Source of the DNA: Platerodrilus igneus
Taxonomy: Eukaryota; Arthropoda; Insecta; Coleoptera; Lycidae
Length of the DNA stretch: 64,000 bases
Assembly (NCBI GenBank): GCA_036346225.1
Contig: JARFIW010000881.1
Span: forward strand, 1,527,001-1,591,000
Direction of reading: 5' to 3'
Both the position numbers and the translations under genes were made by a program. Positions 1-11,570 of the stretch are shown one piece after another. The notes beneath the pieces were generated by a model that saw only the letters and a program-made list of their open reading frames with translations, did not search any database and had not been told where the DNA came from. How positions within the stretch are numbered: the first letter of the stretch is position 1; each line of letters begins with the position of its first letter.

Positions 1-1640
1 ATACTCATCTTTTGTCAATAACTGATCATATTTTTCCTTATTAGCTTATAACATATTGATTTTGTCATTAAATCGCGTTTTCATTTCTTCTAAATTACCC
101 ATTGTACTTGCGGGTAAAATTCTTAAGTTAAGCTTAAAATAAATATTAACTACTATAAAACATAAAAACAAAACTAACGGCTCAAGCGTGTAAAACGCAC
201 TAAATGTAGAGAGCCAAGCACAGAGTCCACACACTAACTGAAGCAAGGTTGGGAATATATACAGTATTTTTCAATTTGTTATTAATACATTTACCGAAGA
301 TATGCAAGAATTATTAATAATTAGAGGTTTATGTGACACATTCTTTCACATTAACCACTTTGATTTTCTTATTTAAATCTTATTCGTTGCGTTTGCAATT
401 ATAGTTAAAATTAACTTTAATTATAGCATAAGATGTAGCTTGCAGGTTAATTCCCCTTCGTCGTGTATATAGTATAACCTATTGTTTTACCGCGATTAAC
501 CTTCAAGTATTTTGTGTTGTGTGCTGTGACAGTTATAACTAGGCTGATGTGATCGTAGCTATGATGCTATAACATTTTTAACGCTTGAGTTCCGCTAAAG
601 GTTGACAGTTCCTCGTTTTGCCGTCGCCGCTTAAATTTGAAGTTATCACTGGTAAGTACTTGAAAGTACTGCTTAAACGTCCACTTCCTTCACCATCTGT
701 GGTTGTCGAAGTTAACGCATGACATTATTAATAACGACTGGTTATTATTAGTAATAATCTATTAATTAATTTAACCGTAACATGAACACTAGGCCACATA
801 CAAGTGGTTTCTGCGCTTTAATTTTGTTTTAATGCTTTTTTTAAATATTTGATGCACAACTAACTAGCAAGTAGCAGAAAATCAAAAGAAAAGACAATGT
901 TGTGCATAGAATTTGTTTGGGTAGGCAACCCTAAACGCAATGTATGCAAATGAATTAGCAGAAAATGACATTCTATAGGTGGCTGAAACGTCCGTAATTG
1001 CGGAACTTGACTACTAATTTAACCTAGGTTTGTTGATAGATAATAATAGTAAACGGACAAGGTGCATGGTAAGAGACGTAGAAACGTCTTTGTAACATTT
1101 GATAAGGTTAAACTTTTAATCCTTTAGAATACGCATAAAATATTTGAGCATAAATCCCCGCTGCGGTTTCATAGTCCGCAGTATATCTTTAACATTAAAC
1201 TAAGAAAGAATAACTATGTATTTAGAAGATAATCAATTATAAACATTTGATAAATCATACTTTCTAATTTTAGGGACTTATAAACGCAAAACATATTACT
1301 CTATACCAAAAAGTGATAATTTTGATTATTAGAAATCAGGTTTTTTTGAAGCACTCTAAACATATATGCAGAGAGCGATCACGCACACAAACTTTCCACA
1401 TTTTTTACAAAACATTTTTCTTGGTCGGTTTTTGCGAATGAAATACCTTCATAACTCCCTTTTATGGCAGCGACGCATTCCTCAGGTGGTCTTGGCTATT
1501 CTGCGTCAGTAAATTTTTTTATTCGGTCTTTTATAGGTTTTGGCAAGCTGTGTTATTTGTATTCTTGATTTGACGTGACTTTGAATTAGATAAGACGACA
1601 TTTTTCGAAGATACTGACGTGTGCTTATACGTATTTCAAT
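1..1640. other. AT-rich stretch without a recognised gene
   Basis: I read both strands and found no conserved protein motif, RNA gene or clear repeat. The only open frames are short and AT-biased. It is probably non-coding intergenic or intronic DNA. Confidence 0.5.
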
Positions 1641-1656
1641 ATCATTTATAAAATCC

Positions 1657-2536
1657 AGGGAGTTTATAAAAGAACTTCTTGATTTACAGTTTTATATGTA
1701 CACAGTAAAGTTAAAATAATAGTTATTAAACCTATATAGTATTAAAGAGAATCTTTTCAAGTTTTTTTTTGATACCTAATAAAGTTCTATATGTGCACCA
1801 TTTGTTGCTCTGACCATGTCTAAACCATAATCAGCTGATGTTCTATGAATTCATGCGGTGACTCGGACCCCCAAATCCTACAGTTGTGTCGGTTCACTAA
1901 GAAGTTCTCATTTTCCACAATCTTGATCAAAATGTACACTCTAAATCGAATCTTTTTACTTTGCCATTGGGCTTGATTTCATGCAGAAGTTGAAATCTTA
2001 TACCCATTTAGTTTAAACCTCTTTGGCATCACTTTGTACACAGTAGACTTTGGTACTCCAACTTCAAACTTCGCTTTGCCAATGACTTTTTAGGGCTACG
2101 AATACAAGATGTACGGATCCGTTCCACATTCTGTTCAGCGAAGGCCTACCCGCTGGCTTAATTTTTAAGACACTACCTGTTTCCCAAAAGTGATTATACT
2201 ACTGCAAAATAGTTTTGTTAGTAGGTGCATCACCACCATATTCACGTCGATAATTACGCTGAACTGTGATCACTGAACTCGATTGAATAAACCAAATCAC
2301 ACACTAAACTTTTTGCTGTGGCGTAGTCATGACTGGTGAGTGGCGACTGCCGGCCCGCGAAACCAGTAGCACTCTTCACCCCCCACGCTCGCCCCAAGGC
2401 CACGTACTGCGATCGAATATTAGCAAAACCATTTTGACAATATACTGAACTCAAGTTCAAAACCCGAAAGTTTATTACCGGTTTTGTTTTTTAATTATGA
2501 TTTTTTTAAATCAAGGAGTTCTTTTATAAACTCCTT
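1657..2536. repeat. 30-bp inverted repeat bracketing the mariner-type relic
   Basis: Positions 1657-1685 reappear as the reverse complement at 2508-2536 with about two mismatches; the shared core reads AGTTTATAAAAGAACT. The right arm is the tail of the piggyBac reading frame, so the left arm looks like an inverted duplicate of that tail. The pair encloses the mariner-type relic. It could be a rearrangement scar or a leftover internal repeat. Confidence 0.55.
1798..2460 (-). pseudogene. mariner-type (IS630/DUF4817-like) transposase relic
   Basis: This is a broken cut-and-paste transposase on the minus strand. The first part, in several frames, carries a helix-turn-helix pattern with YGGDAPTNKTI and a following ETGSV. 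Further down is VNRHNCRIWGSESPHEF, the stretch that follows the first catalytic aspartate block in this family. Several stops and frameshifts interrupt it, and the C-terminal catalytic region is not seen. It covers roughly the N-terminal half to two thirds of a normal 350-residue transposase. The piggyBac relic starts directly beside it on the same strand. The family call rests on motif order, not on a search. Confidence 0.7.
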
Positions 2537-3887
2537 GTACAATACCATAGAATTAATTACAGATACGTTCAAAATGAAATAAAGAATTAACATGGGCGAC
2601 CTTTTAGTATTGTCATTGCAATAATAGCTTGCACATAATTTATTTACGTCATCTCCACTTTTGTAGGCATTGTAGTCCATAATCATTTCTGGTTTTCTAG
2701 TGACTTTATGTTATCGTCGAGATATGGAGTAGACAATCAGCACATTTTTATACCTTTTCAGTAAATAACATACTACAGTAATATGGTTTTGAAATTCAAA
2801 CATTATAGTGCCAACAGGTCTACATGTAGCTCAAGAAAATTATAAAGCTAAATTTTATTTGTTTTTACCTATAGTGCCCAAACACATTAACCCGAACCAA
2901 TTATCGCACGTTACATTTTTGTGTGATCCCTTTATGCATTTGCGCATTCATTGGATGATAACAGATAGAGAATTATCATCAGCGCATCCGCCAGGTTGCT
3001 TCCCAAGATAAACTTACAATTTCATGGTATGAAACGTTTTCGAATCAGAAAGGGCAAATATCTTTAGGCAATATTTATTTAGAATGCTCGCAATATATTG
3101 TTGCAGATTAGAGTTCGCCTCTGAGTGCTTCTAATCTTTCATCGATGGTTTTCAAAAGGCGTGTAAATAGTTTCACATCTACAAACAAAAGCATTAAAAA
3201 AGTATCTTAGTAGGTGCAAATTTATCAATTTTTTCGCCTTAGTTTGGTATTTAAATCACGAAAACGTAGATTTTGAAAAAAAACAAAAGCTTGTTTTCCT
3301 CATCGTCAATCTGAAAAGCTGTACACTAGTCTCGTGAGTGTTCCATAGTTCGTTGACGATCAAACGCCTTGATCGTAGGATTCCTGCCAAATATAGTAGT
3401 CCGATAAGTGCTAGAATTTCGGAAATGTTAGAGTGCTTAGCATCTCGGTTCCTGCAGTATTTAACACTATCAATATGCTTACTAGTGGACTCCACGGTAG
3501 TGCACGGTATACTTACGTCAATAAAATATTACCAAATTTCTGAGATAGATTTAAGATATTTTGTTGTCGTTTAGCTTCCGAAAAATGCTTTATAATATTT
3601 ACTGATCTTCTTCTCACGCTTTTTCTAGACACATATTTGTCCCACTTTGTCGTTTTATTTTTTTAAAAATAGTAAATGTAAAATGAGCGCATATCTTCTT
3701 CTTCATAAGAAATATCGTGTTTATCACTATTGTCATCAATCTCTTCTAGCATCTTCTGCTCGTCTTCATACGATCGATCGTTAAATATTGTTACGTAAGG
3801 CTTACTTGGGGGTAAAATAGAGGTTAGAACCATGCAAAGTTGCACTTGCTTTGCGTAGCGAGGGGTACTACGTAACAGCAGTCGCAA
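2495..3887 (-). pseudogene. piggyBac-type transposase relic
   Basis: This is a decayed DDD transposase of the piggyBac (DDE_Tnp_1_7) family, which moves DNA elements with TTAA targets. On the minus strand, an acidic N-terminal segment (3887-3663) is followed by EILALIGLLYLAGILRSRR at 3495-3256, the usual start of the catalytic core. The second catalytic aspartate block is visible as CDNWFGF near 2900. The third block reads YNAYKSGDDVNKLCASY near 2680, followed by NTKRSPM. The first catalytic block has decayed to SMKD with a stop. Stops and frameshifts separate the pieces, so no functional protein is possible. No intact terminal repeats with TTAA were found. Confidence 0.8.
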
Positions 3888-4790
3888 AAGGACCTACAGG
3901 ACCGATTAGGTTTAACAAGTGACCGGTACCTATTCCCACTTGGGTTAACTCTAACCTTTACTCCTGACTAGAATAAAAACTCGACTTTGCTTACATGTCT
4001 AATTGACAAATAATATAAGCAATACATTTATGCATTGGGTGCATGTCAGTGTTAGAAGCAATATATTAAGACTAGGTTAGCGAAGCGTTCCGATCTTACA
4101 TTAAGATGCAGAGACTTGAGGTGCAACAACTTGGACACCGCGACTACACTGCGCGGGTCAGCAGTGACTGATCGCTTCAAACTAGAGTCAATGAGAACAA
4201 AAGTCTCCTATGCGAAATCCTTCTGAATTTATTAACAATTTAGGCGGAACTCAGAGCGTTTATCTAACACTAAGATTCCGATTAACTTACGGCTACGACC
4301 TTGACGTTTACCACTAATTCCTACACATGTAAGTTTCTGTATCATAATTCTTCAGGGTTGCGGTTAAGGAACGGATGGTCTCAAGAGCAAAGTGCAAGTT
4401 AACAAAGAAGTTGGGTTTACCTAACCTACAAATGCTGCTACAAAGTAACAACGTTACAATGTAAAGAATTGAACATAGAAGATATTTCTAATTGAAGTAA
4501 ACTAAATTATACAGAGCAGAGTAGATCCTTATGTAATACTATGCTCCCTCTGCAAGAGCATGGACCCCTCCATTGAAGAGTGGCAAATTTAGCTTAATAA
4601 ATATAAAGCTATATTTAAAAAAAGTATATAAAAGGTTTGTTGGATCTAAACGATGTGAATTTCAATTTATAAGGGTATTGTAGGTAATAGCAACCCATAG
4701 AGTGAGTTAAGTCAAGAAAAAGTTCGAAAGATAATGAACGATCGTGTACATCATCAGGTTGAGTGGTGTCAACTGTGTTATTTCTTAACC
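3888..4790. other. stretch without a recognised gene
   Basis: No coding motif, RNA or repeat was recognised. The sequence is less AT-biased than its surroundings near 4090-4200, but all frames are interrupted. Confidence 0.4.
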
Positions 4791-4799
4791 AACGAGAAT

Positions 4800-5711
4800 A
4801 GGCGTTAAAATAGGTATTAAATACTTTACTGCTTTAGTTCGAACCAAAACCACTTTCACAATTAAAAATAAAGTAGGCAGATCTAAGTTTGCGTGAGAAG
4901 AATATGGAGATAATTTTCCCAGTCTTAAATTAGACTTTAATCGCTGCATCAGTTTTTTAAGTCGTATGATCAGAGAAACGTTAGACTAATTATGGAAATA
5001 CTAAGTTGCTAAAATGTTTTCCTAGAGGTAAATAGCCGAGAAAACATGTACCTAAATATATTACTAGATGCTACTCCGTAGCTACTGCTTGAACAGTACT
5101 AAACCTTATATGTAATGGTTGACAGAAAGTTTGTACTCTATTATAATTCCGCTTTAGAACCCAATTTAATTAAAACTACAACTTAAGCCTTTCTCAAAGG
5201 GGTTTCCGCAAGTATGAAACGTTTTAATAGTTATACACAGAGATAGAACAGCAAATGCTTCCTTTGATGAACTTCCTAATTCAGTTTTATAAGTTTTAAA
5301 ACTTAACAGAATATAGAAAGATACTAAAGAGTACTGTTAGATATAAAATTCCATTATTAGGTGTTTGGTATAGCTTAATAATATAGGGGTTCTCAGATTC
5401 TATCAAGCAAGTACAATGTTAACACTTTGGGTATATACAAATAGTAAAGCGAAGTACACAAAGCAGTAAAGAAAACTATCTCCTAAAGCCTAGAGGTACC
5501 ATAGAACTTTTCAGTCAGCACAAATTTCCGACAGGTATTGAAACTTGAAGTTTATTCAATAGGTTCAGTTGTTATCTTAATGTGATGTCAAAACGAGTTC
5601 GATCAAGCGATCTACATTATTGTCTTTATGAAAGCGATAACCATGAATAACCGAGAACGTATTTATCAAAATTGCTGTTATGTTATTCTTCATGCAAATT
5701 GGGTTACAGCA

Positions 5712-5772
<61 letters not shown>

Positions 5773-5900
5773 ATTTGATGAAAAAACAATTATCGGGTCT
5801 TATGGAAACTATATTTTATCACCTATGCACTTCGAGATAAATGATTGACAACAATTGATTCCTTGACTCAAATAGAACTCGCAATACTAAATCTCAAACG
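4800..5900 (+). repeat. left arm of a long diverged inverted repeat
   Basis: The reverse complement of this block aligns with 14600-15640 over about 1 kb with many indels. The anchor at 5165-5184 (TTTAATTAAAACTACAACTT) matches 15277-15296 inverted. Other shared landmarks include GATAAAATATAGTT and GGTTTAGTACT. It may be two opposed copies of an unclassified old transposon. No protein motif is visible in either arm. Confidence 0.65.
5714..5771. repeat. (CT)n microsatellite
   Basis: This is an uninterrupted run of about 29 CT units. It lies inside the left arm of the long inverted repeat but is absent from the other arm, so it expanded after the arms formed. Open frames across it are artefacts. 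Confidence 0.97.
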
Positions 5901-7060
5901 AATTTTGGTTTGTTTACATCCCTTGGGACTGATAGTATGTTATATTCTTCAATTATTTGGAGCAAGTTTTTAACCAATTTGACTTAACCACTTATTAATT
6001 TATTTAAAATTGGTTGTTATGTAAAGTTCTATAGTGTGCTTATATAGCAGTACTTTGTTGCTAAGGTGTTTTAAATAGAAAATACTCGTTTTGAATGTAG
6101 GTGCATCTTTTCAGGTAGTTCATGCTAAAAGATACGACGGTGTTCCCTTTTATTCTCTTTTTGTCTACCTTTTAACATACTTTTATTTTTAATATTTCCA
6201 ACTCGTGCGCCTCGATGGAAATGTCATTTTAGCGGCTTTTATTTTTAACCCCACGTTGTGAGCGCTATTGTAACAAATTAACTTTTAACTCCTAGGGAGA
6301 ATGTGGAACAATAATTTGGAATTTTAAGGGACATTAGCTTTCTACGCCTGCAAGTTGGAACTACAAGAACTTGCTGCTCTGACGGTTAGCTAGCTTGACT
6401 ATTATTTTATGGGAGATCATGAGAAAGGGCATGGTTGAAATGTTCTTCGTGACACGGAAGGATAAAAAATTAAATCAATTCACAAGGCTTAGTGATATTA
6501 AGAATGTGATTATTCAAAGACCTTTTTGTTCTTTATCGATTAAATGAGCAACAGATCTAATAATCATGTACATGCTATAATTTAACTTATTCCACAATAG
6601 TTATCGCTAAAAATTCTTAGTGTATAAAAGTTGAATCATTAGTACTTTTTAGAAATCATTTACCTTCAGTAAAGAAATGTAATGTATTAGCACAAGATAA
6701 TGATATTTAACTATGGGATGCCTAGTCTTACAGACTGGAATTTAGCGGCTCGGACATAGTCATTGTCGAAAAAGGGGTTGCAAAAACAATTAATAGATCT
6801 TTTTGGCGTCTAGCAAATGTCATTTACTCTCAACTACTAGTTATTAGCGGCGGGGCAAAGGTTCCAGCTAAATTATGAAAAGCGTCGGCACCAGACTACT
6901 ATGGTACGGGATCAATCTGCTTGAAAATTGCGAACTTATTGGTCTGCTAGGGGTACCCGAAGACGGACAATTTGCTTCTACCCCTACGTCTTATTTTCTG
7001 GCTGTCTCATTACCGTGGTTGTTAATCCTACAGGGAGTTTGCGTTGTAATAAAAATTGAG
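5900..7060. other. stretch without a recognised gene
   Basis: No conserved motif was found. A 72-codon frame at 6875-7093 has no recognisable domain and ends in the RTE tail, so I do not call it a gene. Confidence 0.4.
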
Positions 7061-7061
7061 T

Positions 7062-7615
7062 CATCATCATTAGGTCTTCAGTTCTGCAACTAATTAGACC
7101 CGTACTCTCAGTGTTCTCTATTCTGAGCTAACTTACACATTTTCCTAAAATTTGCACAATCTGCATTTTTCACTATCTGAGTGTAATAGTTTGATCTAGG
7201 TATACCTCTACCTCCTTTTTTCTACTTTTGCTTGTAATACATCCCGTACTATTCCCCAAAAATGCCATGGAACGTATCCTGCATTTCTATTTCTCTTATT
7301 TTTTTTTCCACAGATATCATTATTCTCCCACGATTTCTATAACCTATTTGTTATTAACTTAGTATGTCCATACTATCATCCTCATACATCTGAAGCACAA
7401 TATTCCAAAATGATTCTACCGTTTTTCTGACTGCCTCTCCTACTGTTCTTATTTCATGGACATACTGTGATGTGCTCTAGACATATGCTTTCAACTATTT
7501 TCTCATTGTTTCTGTTTGTTGTCGTTGAACATAACCGCTGCTCTTTCTTGTTAGATGCAGTTCGGTTTCCCTTCTATTGTTTTACAATTATATACCCTAT
7601 TCCCCGATATTTAAT
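7062..7615 (-). pseudogene. RTE-like retrotransposon, 5'-truncated 3' end (copy A)
   Basis: The minus strand matches the C-terminal part of the longer RTE-like copy at 8.7-9.2 kb. It includes the tract encoding the basic C-terminus around 7100-7230 and the segment with AACAAGAAAGAGCAG near 7550. Its 3' end carries a short TGATGATGA tail at about 7061-7072, typical of RTE elements. Many stops are present. The high-coordinate end adjoins the SINE dimer's first target duplicate. Confidence 0.65.
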
Positions 7616-7630
7616 GGTATGTGAAGAGGA

Positions 7631-7927
7631 CGGTGGCTCCGTGGCGTAGTTGGTATGTGTGTGACTACTACGCCCAAGGTCCCGGGTTCGAATTCCGACA
7701 CGGTCCGCTTGTAAAATGTTACGCGGCATTTTTTTACAAAAATACACCCTCGTTCGAATGAGAGATAAAATGGGGGTCTCGTGTGTGTGTTGTCATGCAC
7801 GTTAAAGATCCCCACCTTGCTTGGCAAAGCAACGGTTCGGCAAAATTCCAAATTTTTCAGGTAAAAGAAAAATTGCTTTCTGGCCAATGTAGTATCTTCG
7901 GGTGGAGCATTGAAATACCAAATGTAA
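7631..7927 (+). mobile_element. tRNA-derived SINE, first unit of tandem dimer
   Basis: This is a non-autonomous, Pol III-transcribed retroelement that depends on a LINE for mobility. The head is tRNA-like, with an A box in GTGGCGTAGTTGG and a B box in GGGTTCGAATTCC. A body shared by all copies in the window follows: GAGCATTTTT-like tract, GAGAGATAAAATG, CACGCACGTTAAAG in other copies, GGTTCGGCAAAATTC and CTTCGGGTGGAGCATTG. It ends in ATGTAAGG without a poly(A) tail. Confidence 0.85.
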
Positions 7928-7942
7928 GGTATGTGAAGGGGG

Positions 7943-8237
7943 GCAGCACCAAGCCGTAGTTGGTATGTGTGTGACTACTACGTTCAAGGTCATGGGTTCG
8001 AATCCCGACTCGGTCCGCTTGAAAAATGTAGGGCGAGTATTTTTCACAAAAATGCACCTTCGTTCGGATGAGAGATAAAATGGAGGTCCCGTGTGTGAGT
8101 GTTGTCACGCACGTAAAAGAGCCCTACTTTGCTTGAAAAAGCAAGGGTTCGGCAAAATTCCACATTTTCCAGTTAAAAAAACTCGCTTCCTGACCAATGT
8201 AGTACCTTCGGGTGGAGCATTGGAAAATCACATGTAA
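7943..8237 (+). mobile_element. tRNA-derived SINE, second unit of tandem dimer
   Basis: Same family as the unit at 7631 and the same orientation. Its B box, GGGTTCGAATCCC, is canonical. The first 15 bases of the tRNA head diverge (GGCAGCACCAAGCCG). The two units differ at many positions, so this is not a recent duplication of one unit. Either two insertions used the same site or the unit inserted as a dimer. Confidence 0.85.
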
Positions 8238-8252
8238 GGTATGTGAAGAGGA

Positions 8253-8830
8253 TTAAGCAGCTTGTGGCTGCCAAGGTCCTCCAACACTTTAACATTTGCT
8301 GATTTAATGGTTTTCCAATATCTTTTTGCACAATTACCATTTGTTGAAAATGTTTCAAAACCAACACCTGTACTTGTTTATAATAATCATCACATTTAAG
8401 TGCGCCTATTTTTTTCGTTATAAGGTTTTCCGTCTTGAAACTGGTAGGACGCGCTCTTCCACTTATTTATATTCTGAGCTAGCCTACATATTTTCCTGAA
8501 ATTACCCCAGCCCATATACAGCTTGGTTCCCCTTCTATTGTTTTCTAATTATATTCAGTGGTATTGAAGGAGGCCTGTGGCTACCAAGATCCCCAACACT
8601 TAGACATTTGCCGAATTAATAGTTTTGCAGCAAATCCTGTCGAACAATTAACATTAGTTGAGGATATTGCAAAACCAATACCTGCAGTTGCTTATAATAA
8701 TCATCAGGTTTAAGTACAGTTAATTTTTTCGTCATTAGTTTTTTCCATTATGCAACTGGTTAGATGAACCCGCATTTCCATTGATTTCTATTTTGAGCTA
8801 GTCTACACATTTTCCTGAAATTCCCATAGC
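8253..8830 (-). repeat. direct duplication: RTE 3' end plus spacer (copy B)
   Basis: Positions 8253-8505 and 8568-8830 are diverged direct repeats. On the minus strand each contains the end of an RTE-like ORF, a TGATGATTATTATAA-type tail and a spacer of about 130 bp ending near AACAATAGAAGGGGAACC. Copy B keeps only the last codons of the reverse transcriptase. The layout suggests tandem duplication or template jumping. Confidence 0.6.
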
Positions 8831-11400
8831 CTACATCTTTCACTAGCTCTGTGCAATAGTTTAACCTAGGTCTACCTCTACTTCTCTTTTTACTTATCTC
8901 TGCTTCTAATATATTCCGCACTATTCCCTCATGCCTTAGTATGTGGCCTATCATCCTATCTCTCCTATTTTCTACTGTTTTCACATACTTCTTTCTTCCC
9001 CTACCATTTTATCGTGCGTCTGTAGCACCATATTTCAAAGGCTTCTACCTTTTTCTTGTCGGCTGCTCTTACTGTCCAGGCTTCACAGCCATTCAGTGCT
9101 GTGCTCCACACATATGTATTAAACAACACTTTCTTTGTTTCTTTGATTGTTATCTTTGAACACAGTAGTCGTTCTTTCTTGTTAAATGTAGCACGACCTT
9201 GTGCTAATCTTTGTTTTATATCTTTTGTGCTTTTCCCATCTTGCGTTATTTGGCTTTCTAGGTAGAACAAATCTTTAATCTGTTGCAAGTTCTCGTTACC
9301 TATTTTCCCCTCCTTTGCATACTAGTATTTTAGTTTAATTTTTGTTAAGTTTCATACCGTATCTCTCTGCTAGGACTGTTTCCATTTCATTAAGAGCCGC
9401 TTCTAACTCGTCCTTGCAAGATGCTAATAGAGCTGTATCATCTGCAAATCTAATCATCTCAATTTTTTGTTCCTGCATAATAATTCCAAATGTCTTTCTG
9501 CATTTGACTGTATTCATTGCCTCTTCAATGTACGAGTTAAAAATTAATGGAGGGGCACTTTCCTGTTTCACCCCTTTCCTAATATTTACTTCTCTTTGTT
9601 CTTGCTCTAATTCTATTACCGCTGTTTGCTTTTTGTATAAGCTATGCACTAACCTTTTATCCCTAAAACTTATTGCAACCTTTTTGAGTATTTCAAACAT
9701 TTCTTTCTATTTCACATTGTCGAATGCTTTTTCCTGATCTACAAACTCTATATACACGCTTTTCCCTTTCTCTATTGTTTTTTCCATTATCACCCTTAGA
9801 ACTAAAATAGCTTCCCATGTTCCCGTTTCACCTAAACCCAAATTGATATTTTTCTAGTATTTGTTCAGCTTGTTTATCGAGTTGTCTTTATACAATTCTA
9901 GTTAATATTTTTGACACGTGTGCTGTCAAACTTATTGTTCGAAAGTTTTCATATCTATCCGAACCTCTTTTATGGTACAGTAACTACGATGTTATGTTTG
10001 ACATTTTTGGGTATCTCGCCTGTCTCATACATATAGCTTACAAGTTGGAGGTGACATTCTGTTACTACTTGTCCAGCAGCATTTAGAGTTTCTGCTTGCA
10101 CGTTATCTGCACCCGGTTCCTTACAATTTTTCAGACCCTTTAATGCTAATTCAAACTCATCTCTAAATATGGGATATCCCAAGTCATCCTTTTCAATGTC
10201 TGATTCCCATTTTAATGCTGCAAGTTCCTCTTCTTCATATAAATTACCTATATATTCTTGCTTTATTACCACTTTCTGTTTGTTGTATGTTGCACTTCTT
10301 TCTTATTTCCACCATAGTTTTTATCTCTTAGCACTTTTCATCAATCCATTGTTCCTAGCTTTCCTGCATTTGCAAATAATTAGGCATTTTATGGCTTTGT
10401 ATCTCTGTTTTCCTGTTTCGTCTGGTCTATTTTTTTATTTTTGTTTTTCTTCTATTAAACTCAGGATATCCTTTGTTATCCATGGTTTCTTACTTTCTTT
10501 TTGTGTATATCTCAGAATATCTCTGACCGCCATGCCTAAGCTGGATTTAATGTTATTCCTTAGAATAAGAAATTTTTGCCGATACTTTCAGCAATTCATT
10601 TGACTTTTTTTCAAATCATTCGTGGATATTTTTATCTTTTAGTTTCTGAAAGTCAAAGCTTTTTTTTCGGTTCGTTTTTTTTAAATTTAAGAGCAGCTTT
10701 CATAATTACAAAGTTGCAATCAGTGTCTATATCTGCTTCTGGATATCTTCTACAGTCTTACTTGTTTCCTAAACCGTTGTCTAATAAGAATGTAATCTAT
10801 TTGATATCTTTTTATATCTCCTGGCAATTTCCACGCGTATCGTCTTCTAGCATGATGTCGAAATAATGTGCTTGTGATGATTAACTTATTCTTGTAGCAA
10901 AATTCTACCAGTTATTTCCTCTGTCGTTTCCTCTGCCTAAACCAAATAAACCTACTACCGCTCTTTCCCTACCCTTACTTACTGCTGCATTAACGTCCTC
11001 CGTAAGCACCCTTTCGTTATTTTGTAAGTAATTTTCTACACAGTGTCCTATCTTTTCTGTATAACTTTCCTCATACTCTTATTTCCTTCCTCTGATCCTG
11101 TATAAATTACCCTAAAGTCTCCACTCCAAAAATCCCTTGCCTCTAGTCAGTGAACTTCGCTGATCCCTACTATGTCTAGTACTAACCTATTCATTTCGAT
11201 TTTTAGGTTCTCTAGCTTACCTACTTGCTTCATACTTCTGACATTCTACGCTCTGACTCGCAATATGTTCCCGACTCTTTTTCTGAACTTTCCGATCACA
11301 TCCTCCGAAGTAGTCCCCTTCCGAAAATCCGAATGGGGAACTAATTCAACTCCGGCATCTTCTACCCTAGAGGATGCCATTTTGTTACTTACAATTTAAC
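8695..11400 (-). pseudogene. RTE-like non-LTR retrotransposon, EN-RT ORF (copy C)
   Basis: This is a target-primed retrotransposon polyprotein on the minus strand. The N-terminal apurinic-type endonuclease begins near 11390 and shows NVRSMKQVGKLENLK and VGISEVHW around 11150-11250. A linker with YPIFRDEFELALKGLK and PGADNVQAETL follows at 10272-9970. The reverse transcriptase block at 9700-9335 has the catalytic box in MIRFADDTALLA. The C-terminal part at 9288-8760 includes NTYVWSTALNGCEAW and RRDRMIGHILRHEG. Frameshifts split it into at least five frames, so it is dead. The order matches arthropod RTE-type elements often annotated as craniofacial development protein 2-like. Confidence 0.85.
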
Positions 11401-11570
11401 TACGCTGTGTACTTGGGATGTAATGTGGTGGTTTCCTGTTGCCTTCCAAATCGCAGTGGTGTCTTAAAATGCGATTCCGACCCCTATGGTCTTTGCCACT
11501 CTGAGTACCGAAAAAGCTGCTTTCCTCTTTCAGGGACTTATTTTAGTCTGGTTCCTCACTAAAAACCCCA
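11400..11570 (-). other. probable 5' region of RTE-like copy C
   Basis: This lies immediately upstream of the endonuclease frame in the minus orientation and is more GC-rich than the flanks. It probably is the element's 5' leader, but the exact boundary is not visible. Confidence 0.35.

Larger units (their letters stand above)
7616..8252. repeat. three copies of a SINE target-site duplication
   Basis: The 15-bp string GGTATGTGAAGAGGA lies at 7616-7630 and 8238-8252, and nearly the same (GGTATGTGAAGGGGG) at 7928-7942. The three copies flank and separate two head-to-tail SINEs. The locus without the SINEs has a paralogue at 8511-8610. Confidence 0.85.

Noticed and set aside
5577..5840. Frames with (RE)n or (SL)n peptides
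   Set aside because: Produced by the CT microsatellite on both strands.
7597..8108. Several overlapping 80-96-codon minus-strand frames
   Set aside because: They run antisense through the SINE dimer, and the same frames recur antisense in other SINE copies at 31.6 and 55.4 kb.
9342..10866. Plus-strand frames of 96-144 codons rich in Phe, Leu and Ser
   Set aside because: Antisense shadows of the RTE-like polyprotein on the minus strand.
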